From CAVUUN01 sp964421755 (GTDB lineage Bacteria; Acidobacteriota; UBA6911; RPQK01), in assembly GCA_964421755.1 (NCBI GenBank), contig CAYQYP010000368.1, forward strand, positions 1 through 64,000: 64,000 nt of DNA. The letters are read 5' to 3'. The notes beneath the pieces were generated by a model. The model was not told the origin of the DNA. It searched no databases and worked only from the letters and a program-made list of their open reading frames with translations. Each line of letters starts with the position of its first letter. Within the stretch, counting starts at the first letter, position 1. Positions 51,566-59,329 of the stretch are shown one piece after another. Both the position numbers and the translations under genes were made by a program.

Positions 51566-52263
51566 ATCCGGAGCACTACCCAGGCCTGGAACGCACTTTC
51601 CGTGAAAACTACCAGAGGCTGAAGGGCCAAGCCGCACCCGCCTTTGCCGTTCAGTTTTACCCGTATCGGAACCTCACGAACACGATTCGAGCCCGTGACG
51701 GGCGCATCCTGGTGAGAATCAGTGACATCCTGGAGGAAGCGCCCGAGCCTGTCCTGTCGGCACTAGTGGCAATTCTGCTCTACAAGCTCTGCCGTCGACG
51801 GGTCCCGCGATCCCATCTTGCGCTTTACCGCAGCTACGTCAACGAGCCGGCCACCAGAGCAAGAACCGATGCTATGAGGCGCCTCCGGGGACGCAAGCAG
51901 TTCGGGACTCCGGCCGGAGAGATTTTCAATCTCAAACAGATGTTCGACCGGCTGAACGCGGATTATTTCGACCACCGCGTGGAGGTCGCTCACCTGTCAT
52001 GGAGCGCTCGCGTGAGCCGCCGCGTCCTGGGGCATTTTGACCAGGCCCATCGGGCTATCGTCATCAACCGGAAGCTTGACCACCCGCTTGTACCCGAGTC
52101 CGTGGTCCAGTACGTGCTTTACCACGAAATGCTCCATGTCGTTCTCGGCATCGAGCACTCTGCGGAGGGGCGGCGTCACTGTCACCACGCAAGATTCCGC
52201 CAGGAAGAACGCAGGTTCGCCCACTACGCACGGGCCCGGCAATTCATCCGGGAGAGCTTGTGA
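51562..52263 (+). CDS. SprT-like zinc metalloprotein
   Basis: 233 residues from a GTG that overlaps the mutase small-subunit stop. About 120 unassigned N-terminal residues are followed by a SprT-like domain: LKQMFDRLNADYFDHRV, LSWSAR, AIVINRKLDHP and the zinc site HEMLH (188-192), then a His-rich end (EGRRHCHHARFRQEERRFAHY). SprT/Spartan proteins include DNA-protein crosslink proteases, but many bacterial members are uncharacterised. Coupling to the mutase and phosphoesterase is by 4-base overlaps on both sides. Confidence 0.8.
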   Translation: MNPEHYPGLERTFRENYQRLKGQAAPAFAVQFYPYRNLTNTIRARDGRILVRISDILEEAPEPVLSALVAILLYKLCRRRVPRSHLALYRSYVNEPATRARTDAMRRLRGRKQFGTPAGEIFNLKQMFDRLNADYFDHRVEVAHLSWSARVSRRVLGHFDQAHRAIVINRKLDHPLVPESVVQYVLYHEMLHVVLGIEHSAEGRRHCHHARFRQEERRFAHYARARQFIRESL

Positions 52264-52727
52264 AGATTGGGGTCCTCGCTGACACGCATGGTGTTCTAAG
52301 ACCTCAGGTACTCGAAGTCTTTCGCGGCGTGGATCGTATCATCCACGCTGGTGACGTCGGCTCAGCCGAAATCCTCACACAGCTGCAGGGGCTGGCAGCA
52401 GTCCACGCGGTCTACGGCAATTGCGACCGCTTCCCGCTGACCGAACAGCTCAACGATCGCGAGATCATCGAGCTGGAAGGAATAAGGACGTTTGTCACGC
52501 ATATCGGCGGCAAGCCAAAAGAAATTCGGCGGTTTTACCCGGACGTTCAGGACGCCCGGCTGGTCATTTACGGCCATAGCCACCGCCCAAGCCGTGTAGA
52601 GGACGAGGGAACGCTGTTCTTCAATCCCGGGGCGGCCGGCCCCCGACGGTTTTCGCTGCGCCCAAGTGTCGGCCTCATCGAAATCCGGGACGGGCGGGTA
52701 GAAGCGGAGATCGTGGAGATCGGCTGA
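52260..52727 (+). CDS. YfcE/MJ0936-type metallophosphoesterase
   Basis: 155 residues. The metal motifs are visible: LADTHG, IHAGDVGS, VYGNCD, THIGGK and GHSHRP. The family hydrolyses phosphodiesters in vitro; the natural substrate is unknown. It starts at a GTG overlapping the SprT-like stop. It is the last gene of the mutase operon, followed by an inverted repeat of the GTCCGACTT family. Confidence 0.9.
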   Translation: MKIGVLADTHGVLRPQVLEVFRGVDRIIHAGDVGSAEILTQLQGLAAVHAVYGNCDRFPLTEQLNDREIIELEGIRTFVTHIGGKPKEIRRFYPDVQDARLVIYGHSHRPSRVEDEGTLFFNPGAAGPRRFSLRPSVGLIEIRDGRVEAEIVEIG

Positions 52728-52768
52728 CCGGCCGACCGGCCCGGTTGGCCAGCTTTTGCGAGTCTCTC

Positions 52769-52863
52769 GTTGGTCCGACTTCCAAGTCGGACATTCGGCA
52801 TGCCGGCCGGTTGGCTCGATGTTGCTGGCGGTGTGTAGTGTCCGACTTGGAAGTCGGACCAAC
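52769..52863. repeat. Perfect inverted repeat of the GTCCGACTT family, 25-bp arms
   Basis: 52769-52793 is the exact reverse complement of 52839-52863, with a 45-base spacer. Each arm contains the near-palindrome GTCCGACTTCCAAGTCGGAC. It lies between the converging phosphoesterase and heptose kinase genes. A heptamer tract (GGGCAGT / GCGCAGT) follows at about 52925-52966. The rest of the 240-base gap shows no gene. Confidence 0.88.
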
Positions 52864-52967
52864 ATACACCGGCAAGCGCTGCTGCCCCCCGCTGACGGTG
52901 TGTTGTGTCCGACGACTCCTTCCCGCAGTGCGCAGTGGGCAGTGCGCAGTGGGTAGTGCGCAGCCGG

Positions 52968-53957
52968 TCAGCTGGCCTGGGCTTCCACGCTCGCGAGGAT
53001 GTCCTCCCGGCTTGCCGACGCCGTCCCGACACGCCCGACGACCACGCCGGCCGCATGATTGGCCAGATACGCGGCTTCCTGTACGTTCGCCCCGGCCGCC
53101 AGGGCCGCGGAAAGCGTGGCGATCACGGTATCTCCAGCCCCGGTGACGTCGTATACCTCCCGGGCAGCAGTCGGCAGGTGGAGGTACCGGTCGGGCTCCA
53201 CCAGAGTCATTCCTTCCTCGCCCCGCGTGATGAGGATGTGCTCCGCGCCGGTCGTTTCAAGAAGCCGCCGCCCGGCCCGGATGAGGTCCTCGTCGCTGCT
53301 GATCGGTATGCCGGCGGCACGCTCTGCTTCCCGCTTGTTTGGAGTGATGACCGACGCGCCGCGGTAGACAGCAAAATTCTCCACTTTCGGATCGACTGCC
53401 ACGAACTTATCCCTCGCCCTGGATTCGCTTATGACTGCGCTGAGGAAGTCGGACATGAGAACTCCCTTGGCATAGTCGGAGATGACCGTGCCAACAGTGC
53501 GGTCAACTGCGCTGGAGGCGGCGGCGAGCAACTGATCGAGCACCGCGCCGCTCACTGCGTCGCGGCACTCGCGGTCGGCGCGACAAACCTGCTGATGATG
53601 CGCGATGATCCGTGTTTTAACCGTCGTCGCCCGGGCCTGGTCGATGATGACACCCCCCGTATCCATCCCCATCCTTCCCAATTCGTTTCGAAGCGTCACG
53701 CCTGCCTGGTCCCGGCCGACAACGCCAATCAATACGGGGCGTGCGCCGAGCGCGACGAGATTGGCGGCAACGTTTGCGGCACCGCCCAGATGGATCGTCT
53801 CCCGGGTAATTTCTATGACGGGAACCGGCGCCTCCGGCGAGATCCTTTCCACTTTTCCCCAGATAAACTGGTCGAGGATGAGGTCACCAATCACGGTTAC
53901 AGGCACGCCGGTAAAGCGCTGGAGCAGTTCCTGGACTCTGGTTCGGGTCATTTGCAT
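52968..53957 (-). CDS. hldA: D-glycero-beta-D-manno-heptose-7-phosphate kinase (RfaE domain I)
   Basis: 329 residues of the PfkB family. GDLILDQFIWGKVERISPEAPVPVIE is the RfaE1 N-terminus; LGGAANVAANLVALGA and the C-terminal VYDVTGAGDTVIATLSAALAAG carry the substrate and anion-hole residues, including the catalytic Asp of GAGD. The nucleotidyltransferase domain of HldE is absent, so that step is encoded elsewhere. It prepares ADP-heptose for LPS core. Its start overlaps the GT9 gene by 10 bases. Confidence 0.92.
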   Translation of the reverse strand: MQMTRTRVQELLQRFTGVPVTVIGDLILDQFIWGKVERISPEAPVPVIEITRETIHLGGAANVAANLVALGARPVLIGVVGRDQAGVTLRNELGRMGMDTGGVIIDQARATTVKTRIIAHHQQVCRADRECRDAVSGAVLDQLLAAASSAVDRTVGTVISDYAKGVLMSDFLSAVISESRARDKFVAVDPKVENFAVYRGASVITPNKREAERAAGIPISSDEDLIRAGRRLLETTGAEHILITRGEEGMTLVEPDRYLHLPTAAREVYDVTGAGDTVIATLSAALAAGANVQEAAYLANHAAGVVVGRVGTASASREDILASVEAQAS

Positions 53958-55018
53958 AGCAACCTGCTCACCGCGGCGAAGACGCGGTCAACGTCAATGG
54001 ATTGAATACAACGTGGTTCGGAGTATTCCAGGCAGCGATAGCCCGGGCACGGTATACAGGGAAGATCGGACCGAACCAGTTCGTACCTAACTCCCCAGGG
54101 ACGCCAGACAGCCGAGTCGGACGATCCAAAAACTACTGCAATGGGCTTTCCAAGCGCAGCCGCAATATGCGTGGCTCCGGTATCGTTGCCCACGTAGAGA
54201 TCACAGAGCGAGGTCATCGCAATGAAATCGGGAATTGACATGGGCGGTACAATACACGCCGACCCGGCGGTGAGCCCTCGAATCTCTTCCAGCAGCGGCT
54301 CCTCACCAGGGCCCGCGGTCACGACCACCTGCCTCGATGTCGCTGCGATCCGGCCGATCAATTCCGCGAAATTGCGGGCGGGCCATTGCTTGGTAGTGAA
54401 TGCGGCAGCCGGATGCACGAGGACGAACGGCGAAGTGACGCCCAGTTGCGCCAGGAGGATCGCTATCTGGCTGACGCGGTTCGGGTGCACTGGTACCCGC
54501 AACGGAGGCACAGGTTCAACCGGGCACCCCAGGTATTTCAGCGGCGCCAGCTGGTGCTCCACCGTATGGAGTACGCTCGTCCCCCAGACGACGCGCGTAT
54601 CGGGGACCCGGACGTTGTACAGGCGGGCGTTTCGACTCGTAGCATACCCAACCCGGCGGCCCGCACCCGAGAGGAATGTCATGAGAGCGCTGGTGGTCCC
54701 GCCGTGCAGGTCGATGGCGACGTCCGGTCGGAATGCCCGAATGCTCCTGATCGCCCGGACTCGGGCCGCGAACTTGCCTGTACGGCGATCGATAGCGACA
54801 ATCGCGTCCAGGGCCGGATTGCCCTCGAGCACCTGGTTAAAAGGACTTTCGACGACGACGCCAATCCGGGCACCGGGCAGTCGCCTGGCGGCTTCCAGGA
54901 CCGGGGTCATCAGCACCGTGTCGCCCAGCGATCGCAGGCGCACGAAGAGCAACCGCGGACTGGCCAGACGGCTCAGGTCGAATGGCTCGCCGCTCCCTTC
55001 CCCAGCTTTAGGAGTCAC
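53948..55018 (-). CDS. GT9 family glycosyltransferase (heptosyltransferase-like)
   Basis: 356 residues. LLFVRLRSLGDTVLMTPVLEAARR is the GT9 N-terminal signature. LVHPAAAFTTKQWPARNFAELI and VGNDTGATHIAAALGKPIAVVFGSSD are the ADP-heptose-binding segments. With the heptose kinase downstream it likely adds heptose to LPS core at the inner membrane. The GTG at 55018 overlaps the end of the Trm112-like gene; the longer frame to 55063 is rejected. There is a Cys-rich tail (DLPCIPCPGYRCLEYSEPRC), typical of GT9 members. Confidence 0.88.
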   Translation of the reverse strand: MTPKAGEGSGEPFDLSRLASPRLLFVRLRSLGDTVLMTPVLEAARRLPGARIGVVVESPFNQVLEGNPALDAIVAIDRRTGKFAARVRAIRSIRAFRPDVAIDLHGGTTSALMTFLSGAGRRVGYATSRNARLYNVRVPDTRVVWGTSVLHTVEHQLAPLKYLGCPVEPVPPLRVPVHPNRVSQIAILLAQLGVTSPFVLVHPAAAFTTKQWPARNFAELIGRIAATSRQVVVTAGPGEEPLLEEIRGLTAGSACIVPPMSIPDFIAMTSLCDLYVGNDTGATHIAAALGKPIAVVFGSSDSAVWRPWGVRYELVRSDLPCIPCPGYRCLEYSEPRCIQSIDVDRVFAAVSRLLCK

Positions 55019-55211
55019 TCTCCCTGCCTTGTGCCTCGGCTGGAGGCTCGATCGTCGCCTCATCGATCAGCATGACCGGAATACCGTCTCGAATCGGGTA
55101 GACTCGGTAGCATTTCACGCATTTGAGCGCGTTGCCTGCCGGCGTCAACACTACGTCGGATTTGCAGGCCGGGCACGCAAGGATGCTCAACAGCTCTTCA
55201 CTTATTGACAT
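55008..55211 (-). CDS. Trm112-like/YcaR small zinc protein
   Basis: 67 residues. ILACPACKSDVVL and LKCVKCYRVYPIRDGIPVMLIDEA form the zinc-ribbon-like fold of the Trm112/YcaR family. Eukaryotic Trm112 activates methyltransferases; bacterial members often sit in LPS gene clusters (next to lpxK or kdsB), and here it precedes a GT9 transferase. It overlaps the GT9 start by 11 bases. Function in bacteria is not established. Confidence 0.9.
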   Translation of the reverse strand: MSISEELLSILACPACKSDVVLTPAGNALKCVKCYRVYPIRDGIPVMLIDEATIEPPAEAQGRESDS

Positions 55212-55253
55212 CGGTTCCTCGCAAACGTTTTCAGTTTCAGACTCTAGCAGCTT

Positions 55254-55829
55254 TCACGCCGGGGGCAAAGATCCCAGCGTTACCGAGCGGAGCTTGGTAT
55301 AGAGGGCGCCATCGGGCCGCAGATCGCTTCGGAACAAGTGCACTTCAGAGGCAGAGAACGAGCCCGCCTGCTCGCGACCGCCATCTTTCTGCAGGTAATC
55401 TTGGAGGATCCTGATGTTCGCGCGACCTTTGAGACGGGCCAGGGTCAAGTGCGGACTGAAAGGCCTGTCTTCCCGGGGAAAGCCGAGGATCTCCAGTTCG
55501 TCGTCGATCCGGCGCTGCAGATCCGTCAGCTCGGGGACCGCCTCGATTCCCACCCAAACGACCCGGGGGCTGGCCGGGCCCGGGAAGACTCCGACCCGGC
55601 GGCATTGAATACGTAAGACCGGGATGCCGGCCGCCGCCTTCGTCAACGCCTCTCCGATCGCGTCCACCCGAGTTTCTTCGATGTTTCCGAGAAACTTAAG
55701 CGTCAGGTGTACCGAGTCCGGTTTGGTGAAGGACCCGTCCAGACCCATCTTCATAACCTTCTGAGCGATCACGGCAAGGTCACGCTTGACGTCATCGGAC
55801 AGGGCAATAGCGACAAAAGTTCGAATCAA
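55254..55829 (-). CDS. thpR: RNA 2',3'-cyclic phosphodiesterase (2H family)
   Basis: 191 residues. Both 2H motifs are present: HLTL at 41-44 (SVHLTLKFLGN) and HLTL at 127-130 (FSPHLTLARLKG). It starts at TTG with AAGGAGG about 6 bases upstream and overlaps the cinA stop. The family opens 2',3'-cyclic phosphates or ligates 2'-5' RNA. The cinA-thpR adjacency is common. Confidence 0.92.
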   Translation of the reverse strand: MIRTFVAIALSDDVKRDLAVIAQKVMKMGLDGSFTKPDSVHLTLKFLGNIEETRVDAIGEALTKAAAGIPVLRIQCRRVGVFPGPASPRVVWVGIEAVPELTDLQRRIDDELEILGFPREDRPFSPHLTLARLKGRANIRILQDYLQKDGGREQAGSFSASEVHLFRSDLRPDGALYTKLRSVTLGSLPPA

Positions 55830-57076
55830 ACGAGCCTCCTTCTCAGCCAGTCAAGCGCGGTCCGGGCCGCTCGGATCCTGATAACGGCCCGGTCCCCGTT
55901 CAGCTGCAACTTGCGGGATTCCGTCCCGCTACCATCCGAGATACCCAGATAGACCAAACCGACCGGCTTCTCGGTTGTTGCTCCACCGGGCCCGGCGATT
56001 CCCGTGGCAGCGAGACCGATACTGGCCTTGGATCTCGCTCTTGCACCTGCGGCCATCTGTTCAGCCACGCATGGACTTACTGCGCCGTGCACGCTCAAGT
56101 CATCTTCTTTCACTCCAAGCCAATCGATTTTCGCCTGGTTGCTATACGTCACGAAGCCGCCCAGCAGGTAATCGGAGCTCCCAGGCACCTCGGTCAGCAT
56201 CTGCATGATCAATCCTCCGGTGCAGGACTCGGCCACGGCCAGCGTCTTGCCCTGTTGTCTCAGGAGCTCGCCCACGGCGCACTCGAGCGTTTGCTCCGCC
56301 TCGGCGTAAACCAGGTCGCCGAGAACCCCGCGGACCCGAGCGACCAGTTCATCGAGCAACCGATGGCCTTCGGCTTCAGGCTGGTCCGCGTCGAGAGGAC
56401 GCCAATAGAAGAAGAGATCGATAATGCCGGTTGATGCAAGGATCGTCGTCTCGACGTCCGCATAGGAGCGGTAGATCGGAGAAGCGAGGAAATCCACGCG
56501 GGATTCGGCCTCGCCGGCAATCTTCAGTTGCCGGTAAAGAGTAGTCTCGGTGCCAAGCCGTGTCCTGATTGCCGGGATCACCTGATCAACCACCATCGGT
56601 TCCAGTTCTCGAGGGGGCCCCGGCAGCAGAAAAATCAACTTGCCCGATTCCTCGAGCATGAGTCCGGGCGCGGTTCCGTTCGGATTGGGGAGCACTTGTG
56701 CGCCGCTTGGCACAAGCGCCTGCCGCTGGTTGTTCGGAGGCATGGTCATCCCCGTTCGCTGATACCGCCTCCGAATCTTCTCCAGGACCTGTTCGTCGAG
56801 CCGGAGCGGACGCTCGAGCACATCGGCAACGACTTCACGATTGATGTCGTCTGTGGTCGGACCGAGGCCACCGGTCAGGAACACCACATCGGAGGTCTCC
56901 AAGGCCCGGGCGATGCTGGCGCGTAAATCCTCGGCGCGATCTCCGACCACCGTCTTGCGTGCGACCAGCGCTCCGATCAAGTTCAGCTGACGGGTGATGA
57001 ACAGTGAATTGGTGTCCAGACGCCAAGGCGTCAGGAGCTCAGATCCAACGGCGATGATCTCGGCACGAATAGGCAT
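55826..57076 (-). CDS. cinA: CinA-like protein (competence/damage-inducible; NMN deamidase domain)
   Basis: 416 residues. The N-terminal MoCF-like domain has IIAVGSELLTPWRLDTNSLFI and FLTGGLGPTTDDINREVVAD. The C-terminal CinA domain (about 255-416) has TLAVAESCTGGLIMQMLTEVPGSSDYLLGGFVTYSN and AATGIAGPGGATTEKPVGLV, with the Ser of ESCTGG used by NMN deamidases. The ATG at 57076 was chosen; the frame further upstream overlaps pgpA. It sits 5 bases after the pgpA stop. Confidence 0.93.
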   Translation of the reverse strand: MPIRAEIIAVGSELLTPWRLDTNSLFITRQLNLIGALVARKTVVGDRAEDLRASIARALETSDVVFLTGGLGPTTDDINREVVADVLERPLRLDEQVLEKIRRRYQRTGMTMPPNNQRQALVPSGAQVLPNPNGTAPGLMLEESGKLIFLLPGPPRELEPMVVDQVIPAIRTRLGTETTLYRQLKIAGEAESRVDFLASPIYRSYADVETTILASTGIIDLFFYWRPLDADQPEAEGHRLLDELVARVRGVLGDLVYAEAEQTLECAVGELLRQQGKTLAVAESCTGGLIMQMLTEVPGSSDYLLGGFVTYSNQAKIDWLGVKEDDLSVHGAVSPCVAEQMAAGARARSKASIGLAATGIAGPGGATTEKPVGLVYLGISDGSGTESRKLQLNGDRAVIRIRAARTALDWLRRRLV

Positions 57077-57081
57077 GAATA

Positions 57082-57567
57082 TCAGCGGAAATAGTTGATG
57101 CCGGTAATGACGAGACCCGCATAAACGCCTGCGATCAGGTCGTCGCCTATGATCCCGAAACCGCCCGGCAGGTGCTCCGCCCTGCCTGCTGGAAAGGGCT
57201 TGGAAATGTCGAAAAACCGGAACAGTACGAACCCGAGGATGAGGCTGGTCGTCGTGATAGGAACCCAAAGAAAACAGACCATTTGGCCGACCATCTCGTC
57301 GGCCACCACATTCTGAGGATCCGGGTCCTCTTCCAGACTAGCCATGCGGTCAGCTGCAACGATCGCAAGGATGCCCAGCACAACGAAGAGAATCCAGATG
57401 AGCGGAAGTTGAATCGCGGGCAGAAAAACGTGAATGAGGATAACCAGCAGGAGCCCCTCGGCCGCGCCCCAGGTCCCTGGGGCAAGGGGCATACGACCTG
57501 CGCCGAAGCCGGTCGCGAAAGCACGGACGAGGTGGTCGGTCTTATTCTGGTTCAGCATCCGTGTCAT
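57082..57567 (-). CDS. pgpA: Phosphatidylglycerophosphatase A
   Basis: 161 residues. ATGFGAGRMPLAPGTWGA is the PgpA N-terminal motif, and QNVVADEMVGQMV and GGFGIIGDDLIAGVYAG hold the acidic metal ligands. About four membrane helices. It makes phosphatidylglycerol from the phosphate, downstream of CdsA in the phospholipid pathway. The start overlaps yacG by 26 bases (or 17 if the second Met is used). Confidence 0.93.
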   Translation of the reverse strand: MTRMLNQNKTDHLVRAFATGFGAGRMPLAPGTWGAAEGLLLVILIHVFLPAIQLPLIWILFVVLGILAIVAADRMASLEEDPDPQNVVADEMVGQMVCFLWVPITTTSLILGFVLFRFFDISKPFPAGRAEHLPGGFGIIGDDLIAGVYAGLVITGINYFR

Positions 57568-57742
57568 GATCCTGAGCGACCGGTTTTTCCTGTTCCTCTT
57601 TTTTCTCGCCTGCTACTCGATACTCGCCCTCTAACCAACGGTAAAGATCAACCATTCGGCAACGTTCACTGCAAAACGGCAGGAATGGGTTGTCGCGAGC
57701 GACTTCGGTCTTACAGTTGGGACACCGGAGGACAGCAGTCAT
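57542..57742 (-). CDS. yacG: YacG zinc protein (DNA gyrase inhibitor family)
   Basis: 66 residues. RCPNCKTEV and PFCSERCRMVDLYRWLEGEYRV contain the four zinc cysteines (7, 10, 24, 28) and the YacG signature. The tail is acidic (KKEEQEKPVAQDHDTDAEPE). In E. coli YacG binds GyrB and inhibits gyrase. The start overlaps the rimO stop by 4 bases. Confidence 0.9.
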   Translation of the reverse strand: MTAVLRCPNCKTEVARDNPFLPFCSERCRMVDLYRWLEGEYRVAGEKKEEQEKPVAQDHDTDAEPE

Positions 57743-59073
57743 CGAGCAACGTTTCCAACAAGGTCGTAGTCAAAGACCTCCGTGATCAGAACTTCGCGAA
57801 TCTGGCCCGATTCCACGCCATCATTGATCCCGTCGTTCAGATAGACAACACCGTCGATGTCGGGCGCCTGCGTGGACAATCGCCCCTGCCAGAGCAGGTC
57901 ACTCTCAGCTGACGGACCTTCGATGAGCACCGGGTGCTTCTGACGGACGAGTTGTCGGTTGCTCCGTCGGGAGATCCGGGCTTGCAGTTTCATCAGTCGG
58001 TCTCGTCTCTCGTCTTTTAGCTCTTCCGGAACCTTATCGTCCAAATCGTTGGCGCCGGACCCTTCCTCGTCAGAATAGGAGAAGACGCCAAGCCGATCAA
58101 ACTGTACGTTTGAAACGAAATCGAGCAGTTCCCGATAGTCTTCTTCGGCCTCGCCCGGGAAGCCGACGATCATGGTAGTACGAATTGCGACCGCCGGGAT
58201 AGCGGCTCTTATGCGCCCCACCAGTTTCTCGAGCGACATCCGGTTGCCGCCGCGTTTCATCCGTTTAAGAACACGTGAAGACACGTGCTGAAGCGGTATG
58301 TCGATGTACTTACAGGCGGTCGGCGTTTCCGCGATCGCCCTGAGGAGCTCGGGGTACAGGGTATTCGGATACGTGTACAGCGACCGGATCCAAGGCAGCC
58401 CCTCGATCTTGCCCAATTCCCTGATCAGCTGGGCCAAACCCTGACGATTGCCCAGGTCCCACCCGTACATCGTCGTGTCCTGACCAATCAGGTTCAACTC
58501 TCGCACTCCTCCTGCGACGAGGCGCCGAGCCTCAGCGAGGATTGACTCCATTGTCCGGCTGCGGAATCGACCGCGCATCGTGGGAATGACGCAGAAAGTG
58601 CAGGGATGATCACACCCTTCGGCGATCTTGAGATAGGCGGAGTAGGAAGGGGTTGTCAGAAGCCTCGGGTCGGAGTCGGTGTACAGGTAAGGCGCCTGGC
58701 CGTTGACCGGAATCTCCCGAACCAACTGATCCGAACAGACGTCGAGGATTTGCGGAATCTGGTTGGTGCCGATCACCGCATCCACTTCCGGAATCTGCTC
58801 CAGGATCTCGCGTCGGTACCGCTCGACCAGGCATCCGGCGACTACCAGGCGTCGGCAGTTGCCCGAGACTTTCTGCTCGGCCATCTCGAGAATGGTGTCG
58901 ATCGACTCCTGCTTGGCGCTTTCAATGAACCCGCAGGTGTTCACGACGATAATCTCGGCCTCCGATTGGGTCGCCGTTATTTCGTGCCCGTGTCTTGTCA
59001 GGAGTCCAAGCATCACCTCGCTATCGACGAGGTTCTTCGGACACCCAAGGCTGACAAAACCGATCTTGGCCAT
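57739..59073 (-). CDS. rimO: Ribosomal protein uS12 methylthiotransferase RimO
   Basis: 444 residues. The auxiliary cluster cysteines are Cys11 (LGCPKNLVDSE), Cys47 (NTCGF) and Cys81 (AGCLVE). The radical-SAM motif is CDHPCTFC (154, 158, 161). A C-terminal TRAM domain follows. LGCPKNLVDSEVMLG distinguishes RimO from MiaB. It methylthiolates an aspartate of ribosomal protein S12. It is the first gene of a run of eight minus-strand genes with short gaps or overlaps (to hldA). TATAAT lies 8 bases before the ATG. Confidence 0.96.
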   Translation of the reverse strand: MAKIGFVSLGCPKNLVDSEVMLGLLTRHGHEITATQSEAEIIVVNTCGFIESAKQESIDTILEMAEQKVSGNCRRLVVAGCLVERYRREILEQIPEVDAVIGTNQIPQILDVCSDQLVREIPVNGQAPYLYTDSDPRLLTTPSYSAYLKIAEGCDHPCTFCVIPTMRGRFRSRTMESILAEARRLVAGGVRELNLIGQDTTMYGWDLGNRQGLAQLIRELGKIEGLPWIRSLYTYPNTLYPELLRAIAETPTACKYIDIPLQHVSSRVLKRMKRGGNRMSLEKLVGRIRAAIPAVAIRTTMIVGFPGEAEEDYRELLDFVSNVQFDRLGVFSYSDEEGSGANDLDDKVPEELKDERRDRLMKLQARISRRSNRQLVRQKHPVLIEGPSAESDLLWQGRLSTQAPDIDGVVYLNDGINDGVESGQIREVLITEVFDYDLVGNVAR

Positions 59074-59081
59074 AAACGCTC

Positions 59082-59087
59082 ATTATA
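59082..59087 (-). promoter_or_regulatory. Putative -10 (TATAAT) of the rimO operon
   Basis: A perfect TATAAT on the minus strand is separated from the rimO ATG by 8 bases (GAGCGTTT). No clear ribosome binding site is present. The -35 region falls within a degenerate copy of the GTCCGACTT repeat (about 59100-59116). A leaderless transcript is predicted. Confidence 0.5.
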
Positions 59088-59174
59088 CAGGACACAATAG
59101 GTCCGACTTCCAAGTGAGGACTGACGTGGTTTTCTGCGCACTCTCCGAGACGCGCAGCTTTGGGGCGTTACCCA

Positions 59175-59301
59175 GCCAACCGGGCCATAAAGCGGCGGAT
59201 TCTGAACCGCGAATCCGCCCTACGACTGAGTGCTTCCGCACGGTGAGCGGTCGTAGGGCGGATTCGCGGTTCAGAATCCGCCGCTTTATGGCCCGGTTGG
59301 C
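59175..59301. repeat. Long perfect inverted repeat, 52-bp arms, 23-nt spacer (family copy B)
   Basis: 59175-59226 is the exact reverse complement of 59250-59301. It matches the copy at 32073-32199 except for two positions in each arm, changed so that pairing is kept, and for an unrelated 23-base spacer. It lies 29 bases after the stop of the transglutaminase gene and about 100 bases before rimO, at the 3' end of the moxR operon. Confidence 0.92.
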
Positions 59302-59329
59302 GAGATTGTTCGAGCGCGACTGTGGCCCC

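Noticed and set aside
52905..54005. 366-codon plus-strand frame opposite the heptose kinase gene
   Set aside because: The PfkB motifs are on the other strand; this frame begins in repeat DNA.
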